DNA of 56,641 nt from an uncultured beta proteobacterium (GTDB lineage: Bacteria; Pseudomonadota; Gammaproteobacteria; Burkholderiales; Burkholderiaceae_C): assembly GCA_903828235.1 (NCBI GenBank), contig CAIKLM010000070.1, forward strand, positions 1 to 56,641, written 5' to 3'. The position numbers were made by a program, and so were the translations under genes. This document shows, in pieces, positions 9,158-16,492 of the stretch. Each line of letters opens with the position of its first letter. The stretch's first letter is position 1. The notes under the pieces were generated by a model. The model was given only the letters and a program-made list of their open reading frames with translations, ran no database searches and was not told the DNA's origin.

Positions 9158-10266
9158 GCGGCCCCGTCCCCGGCGGCTTCGCGGTGGGGGGGCTCGACCG
9201 GCTGCCGCCGCCCGCCTCGGGAGGCCGCCTGGGCGAGGGCGGCCAGCGCCTCGTGCAGCGCCCGGGGCCCGCCCGCGAACCCCTGGTGAGCTACGTGACC
9301 GTGGTGCGCAACGCCGTGTCCACGCTGCCGCGCACGCTGGCCAGCGTGCGGGCGCAGCGCGGCGCGGCGGTGGAGCACCTGGTCATCGACGCCTGCTCCA
9401 CCGACGGCACGCGCGCGCTGGTCGAGGCGTACGCCGGGCAGATCGACTACTGGGTCTCGGAGCCCGACGGCGGCCTGTACGACGCGCTGAACAAGGCGAT
9501 GTCGCTGGTGCGCGGCAGCCTGGTGTGCGTGCTCAACGCCGACGACTGGCTCACGCCCGACGCCGCTGCCCGGGCCCTGGCGGCGCTGCGCCGTCACGAG
9601 CCGCGGCCGCTGGAGCCGGCGCCGCGGCTGATCCTCAGCGCCGCCTGGCTGCACAACGGCCCGCGGCGGCGGTTGTGGCTGCCCGGCGCGCTCGACGCGG
9701 GCTCGTGGCTGCGCTGCCCCAACCTCTGCCACAACGGCGTCTACGCCACGCCCGCGGCGCTGCGGGCGGCCGGCCCCTACGACACGCGGCTGCGCATCGT
9801 GGCCGACACGCGCTGGCTGCTGGCGATGGTGGACGCCGGCGTGGCCATCCACCGCATCGGCGCGCCCACGGTGCACTACGTGACCGGCGGCCTGTCGGGT
9901 GACGTCACGCGCCACGTGCAGGAGTGCGCGCGGCTGCTGATGCTTGGCTTCCCGGCCCTTGTCGAGGCCGAAGCCTGGACGCTGCTGCACGCCTTCTATC
10001 CCTGGGCCGGCAACCTGCGGCCCTTCGCCGACCGCTGCCCGCCCCACCTGGGCCAGGCGCTGCGCGACCTGGCCCGTCGGCACGCCGGCGACGCGCGCCT
10101 GCAGGCCGCGCTGGCCGGCGCTGGCGCCGAGGCCCAGTACGGCCAGGCGGGGCGGGTCGAGCCCGTGCGGCCTCTGGCCGAAAACCTGCAGCGCGGCGCC
10201 GCCAAGCTGTGGCACACCACACGCGAGTGGGTGGCGGGTGGCCGCTGGCAAAATCCGGCCGCATGA
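9154..10266 (+). CDS. Glycosyltransferase family 2 protein
   Basis: A 370-residue protein whose GT-A catalytic domain covers about residues 45-270. It has VSYVTVVRNA, the motif DACSTDGT, EPDGGLYDALNKAM and the metal-binding NADDW. The EPDxGxYDAxN signature places it with the WcaE-like GT2 subfamily used in exopolysaccharide and O-antigen assembly. About 45 disordered residues precede the domain, so a later start is possible. The C-terminal roughly 100 residues are helical and not recognised. It shares ATGA with the next gene (10263). The GT2 gene at 11803 has the same signature and is probably a paralogue. Confidence 0.85.
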   Translation: MSGPVPGGFAVGGLDRLPPPASGGRLGEGGQRLVQRPGPAREPLVSYVTVVRNAVSTLPRTLASVRAQRGAAVEHLVIDACSTDGTRALVEAYAGQIDYWVSEPDGGLYDALNKAMSLVRGSLVCVLNADDWLTPDAAARALAALRRHEPRPLEPAPRLILSAAWLHNGPRRRLWLPGALDAGSWLRCPNLCHNGVYATPAALRAAGPYDTRLRIVADTRWLLAMVDAGVAIHRIGAPTVHYVTGGLSGDVTRHVQECARLLMLGFPALVEAEAWTLLHAFYPWAGNLRPFADRCPPHLGQALRDLARRHAGDARLQAALAGAGAEAQYGQAGRVEPVRPLAENLQRGAAKLWHTTREWVAGGRWQNPAA

Positions 10267-11027
10267 ACCGCTTGCCGCTGGCCCAGGTGACGCTGTGCGC
10301 CGTCGAGTGCGAGGTGCCGGCCCTCGCGGCGCTGGCGCTGCTGCAGGCCCAGCGGGGCATCGCCTTCGGCCGCGTCGTGCTGTTCACGCGCGGCTGGCTG
10401 CCCACCGTGGTGCTGCCCGAGCTGGAAGTGGTCGAGATCGAGCCGCTCGGCGGCCGGGCCGACGTGGCCGACTTCGTGGCCCGCCGCCTGCACGCCCACG
10501 TGGGCACCTCGCACGCGCTGATCCTGCGCTGGGATGCCGGCGTGCTGAACTCCGGGGCCTGGAGCGACGAGTTCCTGGTGGCCGACTACCTGGTCCCGTC
10601 GGGCCAGCCCGCGGAGGCAGGCGGCCTCCCTGGGATTTCGATGAGGTCGCGGCGCTGGCTGCGCGCGGGGGCCGACCCGCGCCTGACCGAGCCCAGGCTG
10701 GCCGACGTCGACCTCCTCGGCACCCACCGAGGCTTCCTCGAGGCCGCGCACGGCGTGCAGTTCGCGCCCGAGGCGCTGCAGGCGCGGTTCGCCGCCACCG
10801 ACGGGCGGTCCGAGCCGTGGCTCTTCGGCTTCGTCGGCGCGTCCTACCTGCCTGCGATGCTGGGTGACGATGAGACGGTCGAGCTGGTGCGTCGCCTGCC
10901 GAGTGGCTTCCTGCGCGGGCCGCACGCGGCGGCCTTCGAGGCGGCACTGCAGGCCCAGGGCATGCCGCGATCGCTCGAGGCCCTGCAGCGGCTGCGCGCC
11001 CCGGTCTTCACCCCTGTGCCCTGCTGA
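10263..11027 (+). CDS. DUF5672-like protein, divergent copy
   Basis: The 254 residues resemble DUF5672, a domain often found beside or fused to glycosyltransferases and FkbM-type methyltransferases. Matching features are VTLCAVECEVPALAAL at the start, LILRWDAGVLNSGAWSDEF in the middle, SMRSRRWL, and GVQFAPEALQARF toward the end. In typical members a GAPW ... VGNGGFSLRSRR stretch lies here. In this copy it reads GGLPGISMRSRR, so the Asn-Gly-Gly motif is lost. It overlaps the GT2 stop by four bases. The family call is moderately sure. Biochemical function is unknown; a sugar-transfer role is inferred from context. Confidence 0.65.
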   Translation: MNRLPLAQVTLCAVECEVPALAALALLQAQRGIAFGRVVLFTRGWLPTVVLPELEVVEIEPLGGRADVADFVARRLHAHVGTSHALILRWDAGVLNSGAWSDEFLVADYLVPSGQPAEAGGLPGISMRSRRWLRAGADPRLTEPRLADVDLLGTHRGFLEAAHGVQFAPEALQARFAATDGRSEPWLFGFVGASYLPAMLGDDETVELVRRLPSGFLRGPHAAAFEAALQAQGMPRSLEALQRLRAPVFTPVPC

Positions 11028-11038
11028 ACGCCTTGTCG

Positions 11039-11806
11039 ATGGCCATCCCCTCGCTCACCGCCGGCCGTCCGCCGATCTACGACATCGAGTTGCTGAGCGG
11101 GCTGCGCGGCTGTCGCATCGGCCGCGACCTCGAGGTGCTGTGCGTCATCGGCGCGCACCGTTTCGACGAGCTGCCCCTCATCGACAAGCTGTTCCCGGCG
11201 CTCCGTCACATCTACCTCTTCGAGCCGCAGGCCGGACCGCTGGCGGCGCTGCAGGCGCTGGCTGCACGCGACCCTCGCATCCGCGTGTTCCCCGTGGCCG
11301 TGTCCGACCGCGACGGCACCGCGAGCTTCAACGTGGCCAGCAACGACGGCGAGTCGAGCTCGCTGCTGCGGCTGGGCTCGCACCGGGAGCACTTTCCCAC
11401 CGTGTCGATGGAGGCCCGCATCGAGGTGCCGACGCGGCGCCTGGAGTCTGTGCTCGCAGAGCACAAGCTGCGGCCGCCCGACGTGATGATCATCGACGTG
11501 CAGGGCGCGGAGTACCTCGTGCTGCAATCGCTGGGCCCTGCGGTGCTCGACGGGCTGCGGCTGCTGTACACGGAGGTGAGCCTGGAGCCGCTTTACGAGT
11601 CGGCGCGGCTGCTGCCCGACATCGAGGCGCTGCTGGCGCCTCGTTTCGTCAACGTCGGCTACGCCGCGATCAACGCGCAGGTGCCGGTCCACGGCAACGC
11701 CGTGTTCGTGCGGCGCGCCGAGGCGGCGACGGCGCTGGACCTGTCGTGGCGCGAGCGGTTGCGCCGCGGCGTACGGCGCCTTCGCCTGCGCTGGAAGCGG
11801 CGGTGA
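11039..11806 (+). CDS. FkbM family SAM-dependent methyltransferase
   Basis: About 255 residues with the FkbM methyltransferase pattern: a SAM-binding region LEVLCVIGAHRFDELPL, an acidic strand end YLFEPQAGPLAAL, then FPVAVSDRDGTASFNVASN and IIDVQGAEYLVLQSLG near residue 160. FkbM enzymes O-methylate hydroxyls of sugars or polyketides, and in glycan clusters they usually cap or decorate sugar chains. The start could be TTG 11033 or ATG 11039; neither has a clear ribosome-binding site, and ATG is preferred. The gene ends in a GTGA overlap with the next glycosyltransferase. The substrate is not predictable. Confidence 0.85.
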   Translation: MAIPSLTAGRPPIYDIELLSGLRGCRIGRDLEVLCVIGAHRFDELPLIDKLFPALRHIYLFEPQAGPLAALQALAARDPRIRVFPVAVSDRDGTASFNVASNDGESSSLLRLGSHREHFPTVSMEARIEVPTRRLESVLAEHKLRPPDVMIIDVQGAEYLVLQSLGPAVLDGLRLLYTEVSLEPLYESARLLPDIEALLAPRFVNVGYAAINAQVPVHGNAVFVRRAEAATALDLSWRERLRRGVRRLRLRWKRR

Positions 11807-12666
11807 ACAAGCCGGCTGCGGCGCGGCCTTTGGTCTCGGTGGTCGTGCCGACCATGAACAGCGAGGCCGTGCTCGGCGGCGCGCTGCAATCGCTGGCCGC
11901 GCAGACCTGGCGCGACTTCGAGATCGTCGTCAGTGACGGCGCGTCGCGCGACGGCACGCTCGCCCTGGTGCAGGCCGCCATCCCCGAGCTGCCGTCCTTG
12001 GTGGTGGATTCACGCCCCGACGCCGGCGTCTACGACGCTATCAACCGCGGCGTGGCTCTGGCGCGCGGGCATTGGTTCCTGGTGCTGGGCAGCGACGACC
12101 GCCTGCATGCGCCCGACACGCTGGAGCGCGTCGCGCCGCACCTCATGGCCGCCGGCGACGCCAGCCTCGTGCACGGCGATGTGCGCATGATGGCGCCCAA
12201 CCTCTGCCAGGTGCCGCTCGGTGGGCGCTACGCCGGGCCGATGCCGCTGGCGAGGCTGATGGCCCTCAACGTGTGCCAGCAGGCCATCTTCTACCGCCGC
12301 AGTCTGTTCGACGACCTCGGCGGCTTCGACCTGCGCTACCCTGTGTATGCCGACTGGGCCTTCAACCTGCGCGCGGCTTTCCTGGCGCCGCCACGTTGGA
12401 TGGACGTGGTGGTGAGCGACTACGCCGCCACCGGCCTGAGCGCCAGCGCCAGCGACCCGGTGTTCATCGCCGAGGTGCGCGAGCTGATCCGCGGCGAGTT
12501 CGCTCGCCGCCCGGGCCAGCGTGAGCTGTGGCCCCACCAGAGGCGCCTGCTGCGCGATGCCGACGCGCTGCGGCGGCGTGGTGACTGGCCCGGAGTCCTG
12601 CGTACCCTTGGCACCTACCTCGGCCTGCGGCTGCGCCGCCTGCCCGGGTTGCGACCGCGCGCCTGA
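11803..12666 (+). CDS. Glycosyltransferase family 2 protein (paralogue of 9154-10266)
   Basis: A 287-residue GT-A enzyme with VSVVVPTMNSE, a nucleotide-binding SDGASRDGT, the signature DAGVYDAINRGV and the metal site GSDD. The GVYDAIN motif is shared with the first GT2 in this cluster. The chosen GTG start at 11803 overlaps the FkbM stop (GTGA) and puts the first beta strand about 10 residues in, as expected. It ends with a basic tail (GLRLRRLPGLRPRA) that may help membrane attachment. It is convergent with the glycosyltransferase at 12689-13870. Confidence 0.85.
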   Translation: MNKPAAARPLVSVVVPTMNSEAVLGGALQSLAAQTWRDFEIVVSDGASRDGTLALVQAAIPELPSLVVDSRPDAGVYDAINRGVALARGHWFLVLGSDDRLHAPDTLERVAPHLMAAGDASLVHGDVRMMAPNLCQVPLGGRYAGPMPLARLMALNVCQQAIFYRRSLFDDLGGFDLRYPVYADWAFNLRAAFLAPPRWMDVVVSDYAATGLSASASDPVFIAEVRELIRGEFARRPGQRELWPHQRRLLRDADALRRRGDWPGVLRTLGTYLGLRLRRLPGLRPRA

Positions 12667-12688
12667 CCGCGACGCCCCGGCGGCAAGG

Positions 12689-13870
12689 TCAACCCGGAGA
12701 CCGCCGTTGTCGCTTCGCCAGCCGCGCCCGGTTGGCGCGGCGAAGCGTCACCGCCAACCGGTGCCAGGGCGCCAACAGCCGCTGCTGCCAGGCGGGGCCG
12801 CGCCGGCGCACCTGCCCGGCGGCGCGCGCGGCGTCGAGCTCGTCCACCAGTGCGCGCCAGGCTTCGGTGCAGCGTGCCATCGAGTGCTGCGCGAGCACGG
12901 ATTGCTCGGCGGCGTCGGCGACACGCTTGCGCAGCGCGGGATCGTCCAGTGCGCGGGTGAGCGCCTCGGCCCAGGCGTCGGCGTCGTCGGGCAGCAGCCA
13001 GCCGGTGTGCCCGTGTTCGACCACGTCGCGGTAGGGCGGGCGATCCGACATGAGGGTGGGGAGCCCGGCGGCTGCGAAGTCGAACCACTTGACCGCGCTC
13101 TTGCCCGCCGAAAAGGCGCTGTCGTCCAGCGGGATCACGGCCACGGCGCGGGGCAGGGCGGCCGCGAAGGCCAGGAAGCGATCGCGCGACATCAGCGGCC
13201 GTGCGTCCACCTCGAGCCCAGCGGCCCTGGCCGATGTCGCCACGGGGCCTATCGCCACCACGCGCAACTGCGCGCCTCGCGCCGCCTGCAGCTGGCGCAA
13301 GGCCTCGAACGCCGGTCCTGCGGCGACGGCATCGGAGGCCGCCAGCAGCACGCTGGCCACGGCGCCGCTGCCGCCAGAACCGGCGGCTGCCGTCGCCTGC
13401 CGCCGCGCCGTCGGCGAGGCGTAGTTCGGCACCACGCGCAGCACCCGGCCCGGTGCGGCCAGTGCCTCTGCCAGCCGGGGCGTGCTCGCGCTCACGCGGT
13501 CGGCCTCGTCGAGAGCGCGCTCCACCCAGGGCGCCTGTCGCGCCAGCGTGGCGTGAGACAGCAGGTGCGGCGCCGGCTTCGTGAGCAGGTCGTCGATGTC
13601 CACCACCACGGCGGCGCCGCGTTCGTGCGCAGCCTGCAGCAGCCGCAGATGGCGAGCCGAGATCGGGCGCTGGCCGATCAGCAGCTCAATGCCGTCGAGG
13701 TCGTCAGGCCCGGCCTCATGCCAGGCCAGGGTGAGCAGGCTGAGGCGTCCTGCCGTGACCAGCGGAGCCAGCGGGCCGGCAATGCGGATCTCGGTGATGG
13801 TGGAGGCGGGGTCGGCCGCCAGCGCCAGCGCGCGGATGGCGCGCGGCCCGGCGGGGGCGGGCGGTGTCAT
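12689..13870 (-). CDS. Glycosyltransferase (GT-B fold, GT4-like)
   Basis: A 393-residue GT-B type protein. The N-terminal half contains IELLIGQRPISARHLRLLQAA and VVVDIDDLLTKP. The C-terminal donor domain has FSAGKSAVKWFDFAAAGLPT followed by HGHTGWLLPDDADAWAEAL, which is typical of GT4-like enzymes. The classical E-x7-E is replaced by the AGKSAVKWFD type. The chosen ATG at 13870 follows from domain length. It is the only minus-strand gene inside the plus-strand glycan cluster. The 81 bases separating it from the DUF5672 start hold the -10-like box of that gene. Acceptor and donor are unknown. Confidence 0.75.
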   Translation of the reverse strand: MTPPAPAGPRAIRALALAADPASTITEIRIAGPLAPLVTAGRLSLLTLAWHEAGPDDLDGIELLIGQRPISARHLRLLQAAHERGAAVVVDIDDLLTKPAPHLLSHATLARQAPWVERALDEADRVSASTPRLAEALAAPGRVLRVVPNYASPTARRQATAAAGSGGSGAVASVLLAASDAVAAGPAFEALRQLQAARGAQLRVVAIGPVATSARAAGLEVDARPLMSRDRFLAFAAALPRAVAVIPLDDSAFSAGKSAVKWFDFAAAGLPTLMSDRPPYRDVVEHGHTGWLLPDDADAWAEALTRALDDPALRKRVADAAEQSVLAQHSMARCTEAWRALVDELDAARAAGQVRRRGPAWQQRLLAPWHRLAVTLRRANRARLAKRQRRSPG

Positions 13871-13902
13871 GCTCCGGCCCCGGGAGCCCGCGGGGCAACG
13901 CG

Positions 13903-13908
13903 TAGGAT
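13903..13908 (+). promoter_or_regulatory. Possible -10 element for DUF5672 gene
   Basis: TAGGAT sits about 44 bases before ATG 13952. An ATG at 13910 directly follows it but would lie upstream of the expected transcription start, which is why the 13952 start was chosen. No convincing -35 is visible. Confidence 0.3.
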
Positions 13909-13951
13909 CATGGCGCGCCAGCCCGGCGCTGCCGGCCGTGCCCGCTTCCTG

Positions 13952-14788
13952 ATGCCCGCCTCTGCCATCGCCACCCTCCCTGCGGTTGCAATCCCCGTCT
14001 ACAAGACCGCATTGTCCGCGGCCGAGCGGCTGTCGATCGAACGCACGGTGGGCGTGCTGGGCCACCATGCCGTGTTCTTGGTGGGGCCCGAGCGTCTGGC
14101 GGGTTGGATGGAGGTGCAGTGCGCGCCCTTCGGCGGCCGGCTGCGCTGGAAGGCCTTCGACGACCGTTTCTTCGAAGGCATCAAGGGCTACAACCGACTG
14201 ATGATGTCGCGTGTCTTCTACGGCGCTTTCGCGGGCCACAGCCATCTGCTCATCGCGCAGACCGACTCCCTGGTGCTGTCCGACCAGCTCGAGGCTTGGT
14301 GTGCGAGAGGCTTCTCCTACGTCGGCGCGCCCTGGTTCGAGGGCGGCAGCGAGCCGCGCGAACCGCTGCGCCTGGTCGGTGTGGGCAACGGCGGCTTCTC
14401 GCTGCGCAGGCTCGACCATTTCGACAGGGCGCTGGCCACGCCACGGCACATACCCAACACCGTGAAGTCGCGCAGCGGCAGCCCGGCCGTGCTGCCACGG
14501 CTGGTGCGCTGGCTCAAGCATCGCTGGTGGCTGGCCTACAACCGGCCGCCGCTGCTGCCTACTTCCAACGAGGACGTCTTCTGGGGCCTGCTCGTGCCGG
14601 CGGTATGCCCGTTCTTCCGCCTGCCCACGCCGGAGCAGGCGCTGGACTTCGCGTTCGAGGTGGCGCCGCGGCGCATGCTCGAGCTCAATGGCCAGCGACT
14701 GCCCTTCGGTTGCCACGCCTGGGAACGCTGCGACCGCGCCTTTTGGGCCGAGCAGCTGCCTTTCGTGCGTGAGGCCGGCCTCAGCTAG
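13952..14788 (+). CDS. DUF5672 family protein
   Basis: A 278-residue protein with full-length DUF5672 features: an N-terminal AVAIPVYKTALSAAERLS strand, LLIAQTDSLVLSDQ, SYVGAPWFEG, then VGVGNGGFSLRRLDHF and a C-terminal GQRLPFGCHAWERCD. The family has no established activity. The GAPW and GNGGFS motifs resemble a donor-site arrangement, and members occur in glycan clusters, so a sugar-transfer role is inferred. An in-frame ATG at 13910 would add 14 residues. It overlaps the convergent rsuA-like gene by 8 bases at their 3' ends. Unlike the copy at 10263, this one keeps all the family motifs. Confidence 0.8.
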   Translation: MPASAIATLPAVAIPVYKTALSAAERLSIERTVGVLGHHAVFLVGPERLAGWMEVQCAPFGGRLRWKAFDDRFFEGIKGYNRLMMSRVFYGAFAGHSHLLIAQTDSLVLSDQLEAWCARGFSYVGAPWFEGGSEPREPLRLVGVGNGGFSLRRLDHFDRALATPRHIPNTVKSRSGSPAVLPRLVRWLKHRWWLAYNRPPLLPTSNEDVFWGLLVPAVCPFFRLPTPEQALDFAFEVAPRRMLELNGQRLPFGCHAWERCDRAFWAEQLPFVREAGLS

Positions 14789-15491
14789 ATCGGAGCGGCT
14801 CGGCCCAGCACCAGTGGCCCGGCGGCAGGTCGGCCGGCAGCACCCAGGGCCCGAACGACACCCGGTGCAGCGCCTCGCAGCGGTTGGCCACCGCGGCCAC
14901 CATGCGCTTGACCTGGTGGTAACGGCCGTCGGTGAGGGTGAGGCGCAGCGTGTGCGCATCCAGCGCCTCGCAGGCGGCGGCGCGCACGGGCGCGGGGTCG
15001 TCGTGCAGCACCACGCCCGCGCACAGCGCGGCGGCGGTGGCTGCGTCCACCGGGTGGCGGGTGGTGGCGAGGTAGACCTTGGCCACGTGCCGCCGCGGGT
15101 GCGTGAGGCGGTGGATCAGGGCGCCGTCATCGGTGAGCAGCAGCAGCCCGGTGGTGTCGACGTCGAGCCGGCCCACCGGCTGCACGCCGCGGCGGCGCAG
15201 CGGCGCCGGCAGCAGCGAGAGCACGCCCGGGTGGTCGCGCGGGGCCCGCGAGCACTCCACGCCGGCCGGCTTGTGCAGCAGCACCAGCGCGCGCTCGCGC
15301 CAGGGCCAGGCGGTGCCGTCCACCTCGAAGACCAGGCCGTCGGTCTCGACCTCGGCCGCGGCGTCGGCCACGGGCTCGCCGCCGCAGCGCACCCGGCCGG
15401 CGGCCAGCAGGCCCAGGCACTCGTGCCGGCTGCCGAAGCCCTGGTGGAACAGGACGTCGGCCCAGCGCCGGCGCGTCGGGCTGCGGCTCAC
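14781..15491 (-). CDS. rsuA: 16S rRNA pseudouridine synthase, RsuA type
   Basis: Converts a uridine of 16S rRNA (position 516 in E. coli RsuA) to pseudouridine. The 236 residues comprise an S4-like RNA-binding domain at about 8-55 (FHQGFGSRHECLGLLAAGRV) and a synthase domain with LLHKPAGV and the catalytic D110 in GRLDVDTTGLLLL. Later YHQVKRMVAAV matches the family. The GTG start at 15491 overlaps the stop of the P1 peptidase gene (GTGA), so the two are coupled. The exact target base, RsuA versus RluE-like, cannot be settled by eye. Confidence 0.85.
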   Translation of the reverse strand: MSRSPTRRRWADVLFHQGFGSRHECLGLLAAGRVRCGGEPVADAAAEVETDGLVFEVDGTAWPWRERALVLLHKPAGVECSRAPRDHPGVLSLLPAPLRRRGVQPVGRLDVDTTGLLLLTDDGALIHRLTHPRRHVAKVYLATTRHPVDAATAAALCAGVVLHDDPAPVRAAACEALDAHTLRLTLTDGRYHQVKRMVAAVANRCEALHRVSFGPWVLPADLPPGHWCWAEPLRSS

Positions 15492-16492
15492 GCGGCCAGG
15501 CTGCGCGCCGCGGGCAGCCCGTGGGCCGGCAGCGCCTCGGCGTGCCACACGGCGTTGCGGATGGCGCGCGCCACGACCTCGGCCCCGAGAGCGCCCAGGG
15601 TCGAGAGGTCGGGCGCCGGTTCGGGCGCGCGGCCCGTGGCCAGCGCGAACAGCGTGTCGCCGTCGTGCAGCGTCAGCGGGTCGATGGCGCGCGCCAGGCC
15701 GTGGCTGGCCAGCCCCGCGAGCTGGTGCGCCTGCAGCTTGCTCAGCGGCGCGTCGGTGGCGACGACGCCGATGGTGGTGGCACTGGCCGCCGGCGGCAGC
15801 ACCGGCGCGCCGGCGCCCTCGCCGCGCTGCAGCGCGGTGGCCGTGCCCTGCAGGGCCTGCCCGTCGGGCGTGCGTGCGCCGGCCAGCACCCGGCCGTCGC
15901 CGCCCAGCACGTCGCCGATCGCGTTGACCACCATCAGCGCCGCCACCGTGAAGCCGCCCGCGCGCAGCGAGGCGCAGCCCACGCCGCCCTTCATCGCGCG
16001 GGCGATGCCGAACAGCTTGCCGACGCTGGCCCCGCGCCCGGCGCCCTGGTTGCCCTGCGCCGGTGCGGCCGCCGACGCCGCGGCGCACGCGGCCTCGCCG
16101 CAGGCGGCGTCGGGGTGGATGGCGGGGTCTCCCAGCCAGAGGTCGAACAGCACCGCGGCCGGCACGATGGGCACCCGCGCCGGGCCCACGGCCAGACCGT
16201 GGCCCTGCCGCGCCAGCCAGCGCACCACGCCGCTGGCGGCGTCGAGCCCGAAGGCGCTGCCGCCGGTGAGCAGCAGCCCGTGCACCACGGCCACGGCGTT
16301 CTCGGGGCGCAGCAGGTCGGTCTCGCGCGTGCCGGGGGCGCCGCCGCGCTGCGCCACGCCGGCGGCCGCGCCCTCGGGGCACAGCACCACGGTGCAGCCG
16401 GTGGGCCGGCCGGCCATGGCGGCGTGGCCCACGGCCAGGCCGGCGACGTCAGTCAGGGTTCCGGGGTAGGGCAGGGTGTCGGCCGGGGTCAT
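15488..16492 (-). CDS. P1 family peptidase (DmpA/BapA/NylC superfamily)
   Basis: A 334-residue Ntn-like hydrolase of peptidase family S58/P1, whose members mature by self-cleavage and act on D-amino acid or beta-peptides or on nylon oligomers. Seen here are LTDVAGLAVGHA at the start, HGLLLTGGSAFGLDAASGV, GASVGKLFG, MKGGVGCAS and SATTIGVVATDAPLSK. The threonine after which the mature beta chain would start lies in this last segment. The residue before TT is Ala, where I expect Asn in NylC-type proteins. The ATG start overlaps the stop of the histidine kinase (ATGA). There is no signal peptide, so it should act in the cytoplasm. The substrate is unknown. Confidence 0.85.
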   Translation of the reverse strand: MTPADTLPYPGTLTDVAGLAVGHAAMAGRPTGCTVVLCPEGAAAGVAQRGGAPGTRETDLLRPENAVAVVHGLLLTGGSAFGLDAASGVVRWLARQGHGLAVGPARVPIVPAAVLFDLWLGDPAIHPDAACGEAACAAASAAAPAQGNQGAGRGASVGKLFGIARAMKGGVGCASLRAGGFTVAALMVVNAIGDVLGGDGRVLAGARTPDGQALQGTATALQRGEGAGAPVLPPAASATTIGVVATDAPLSKLQAHQLAGLASHGLARAIDPLTLHDGDTLFALATGRAPEPAPDLSTLGALGAEVVARAIRNAVWHAEALPAHGLPAARSLAA

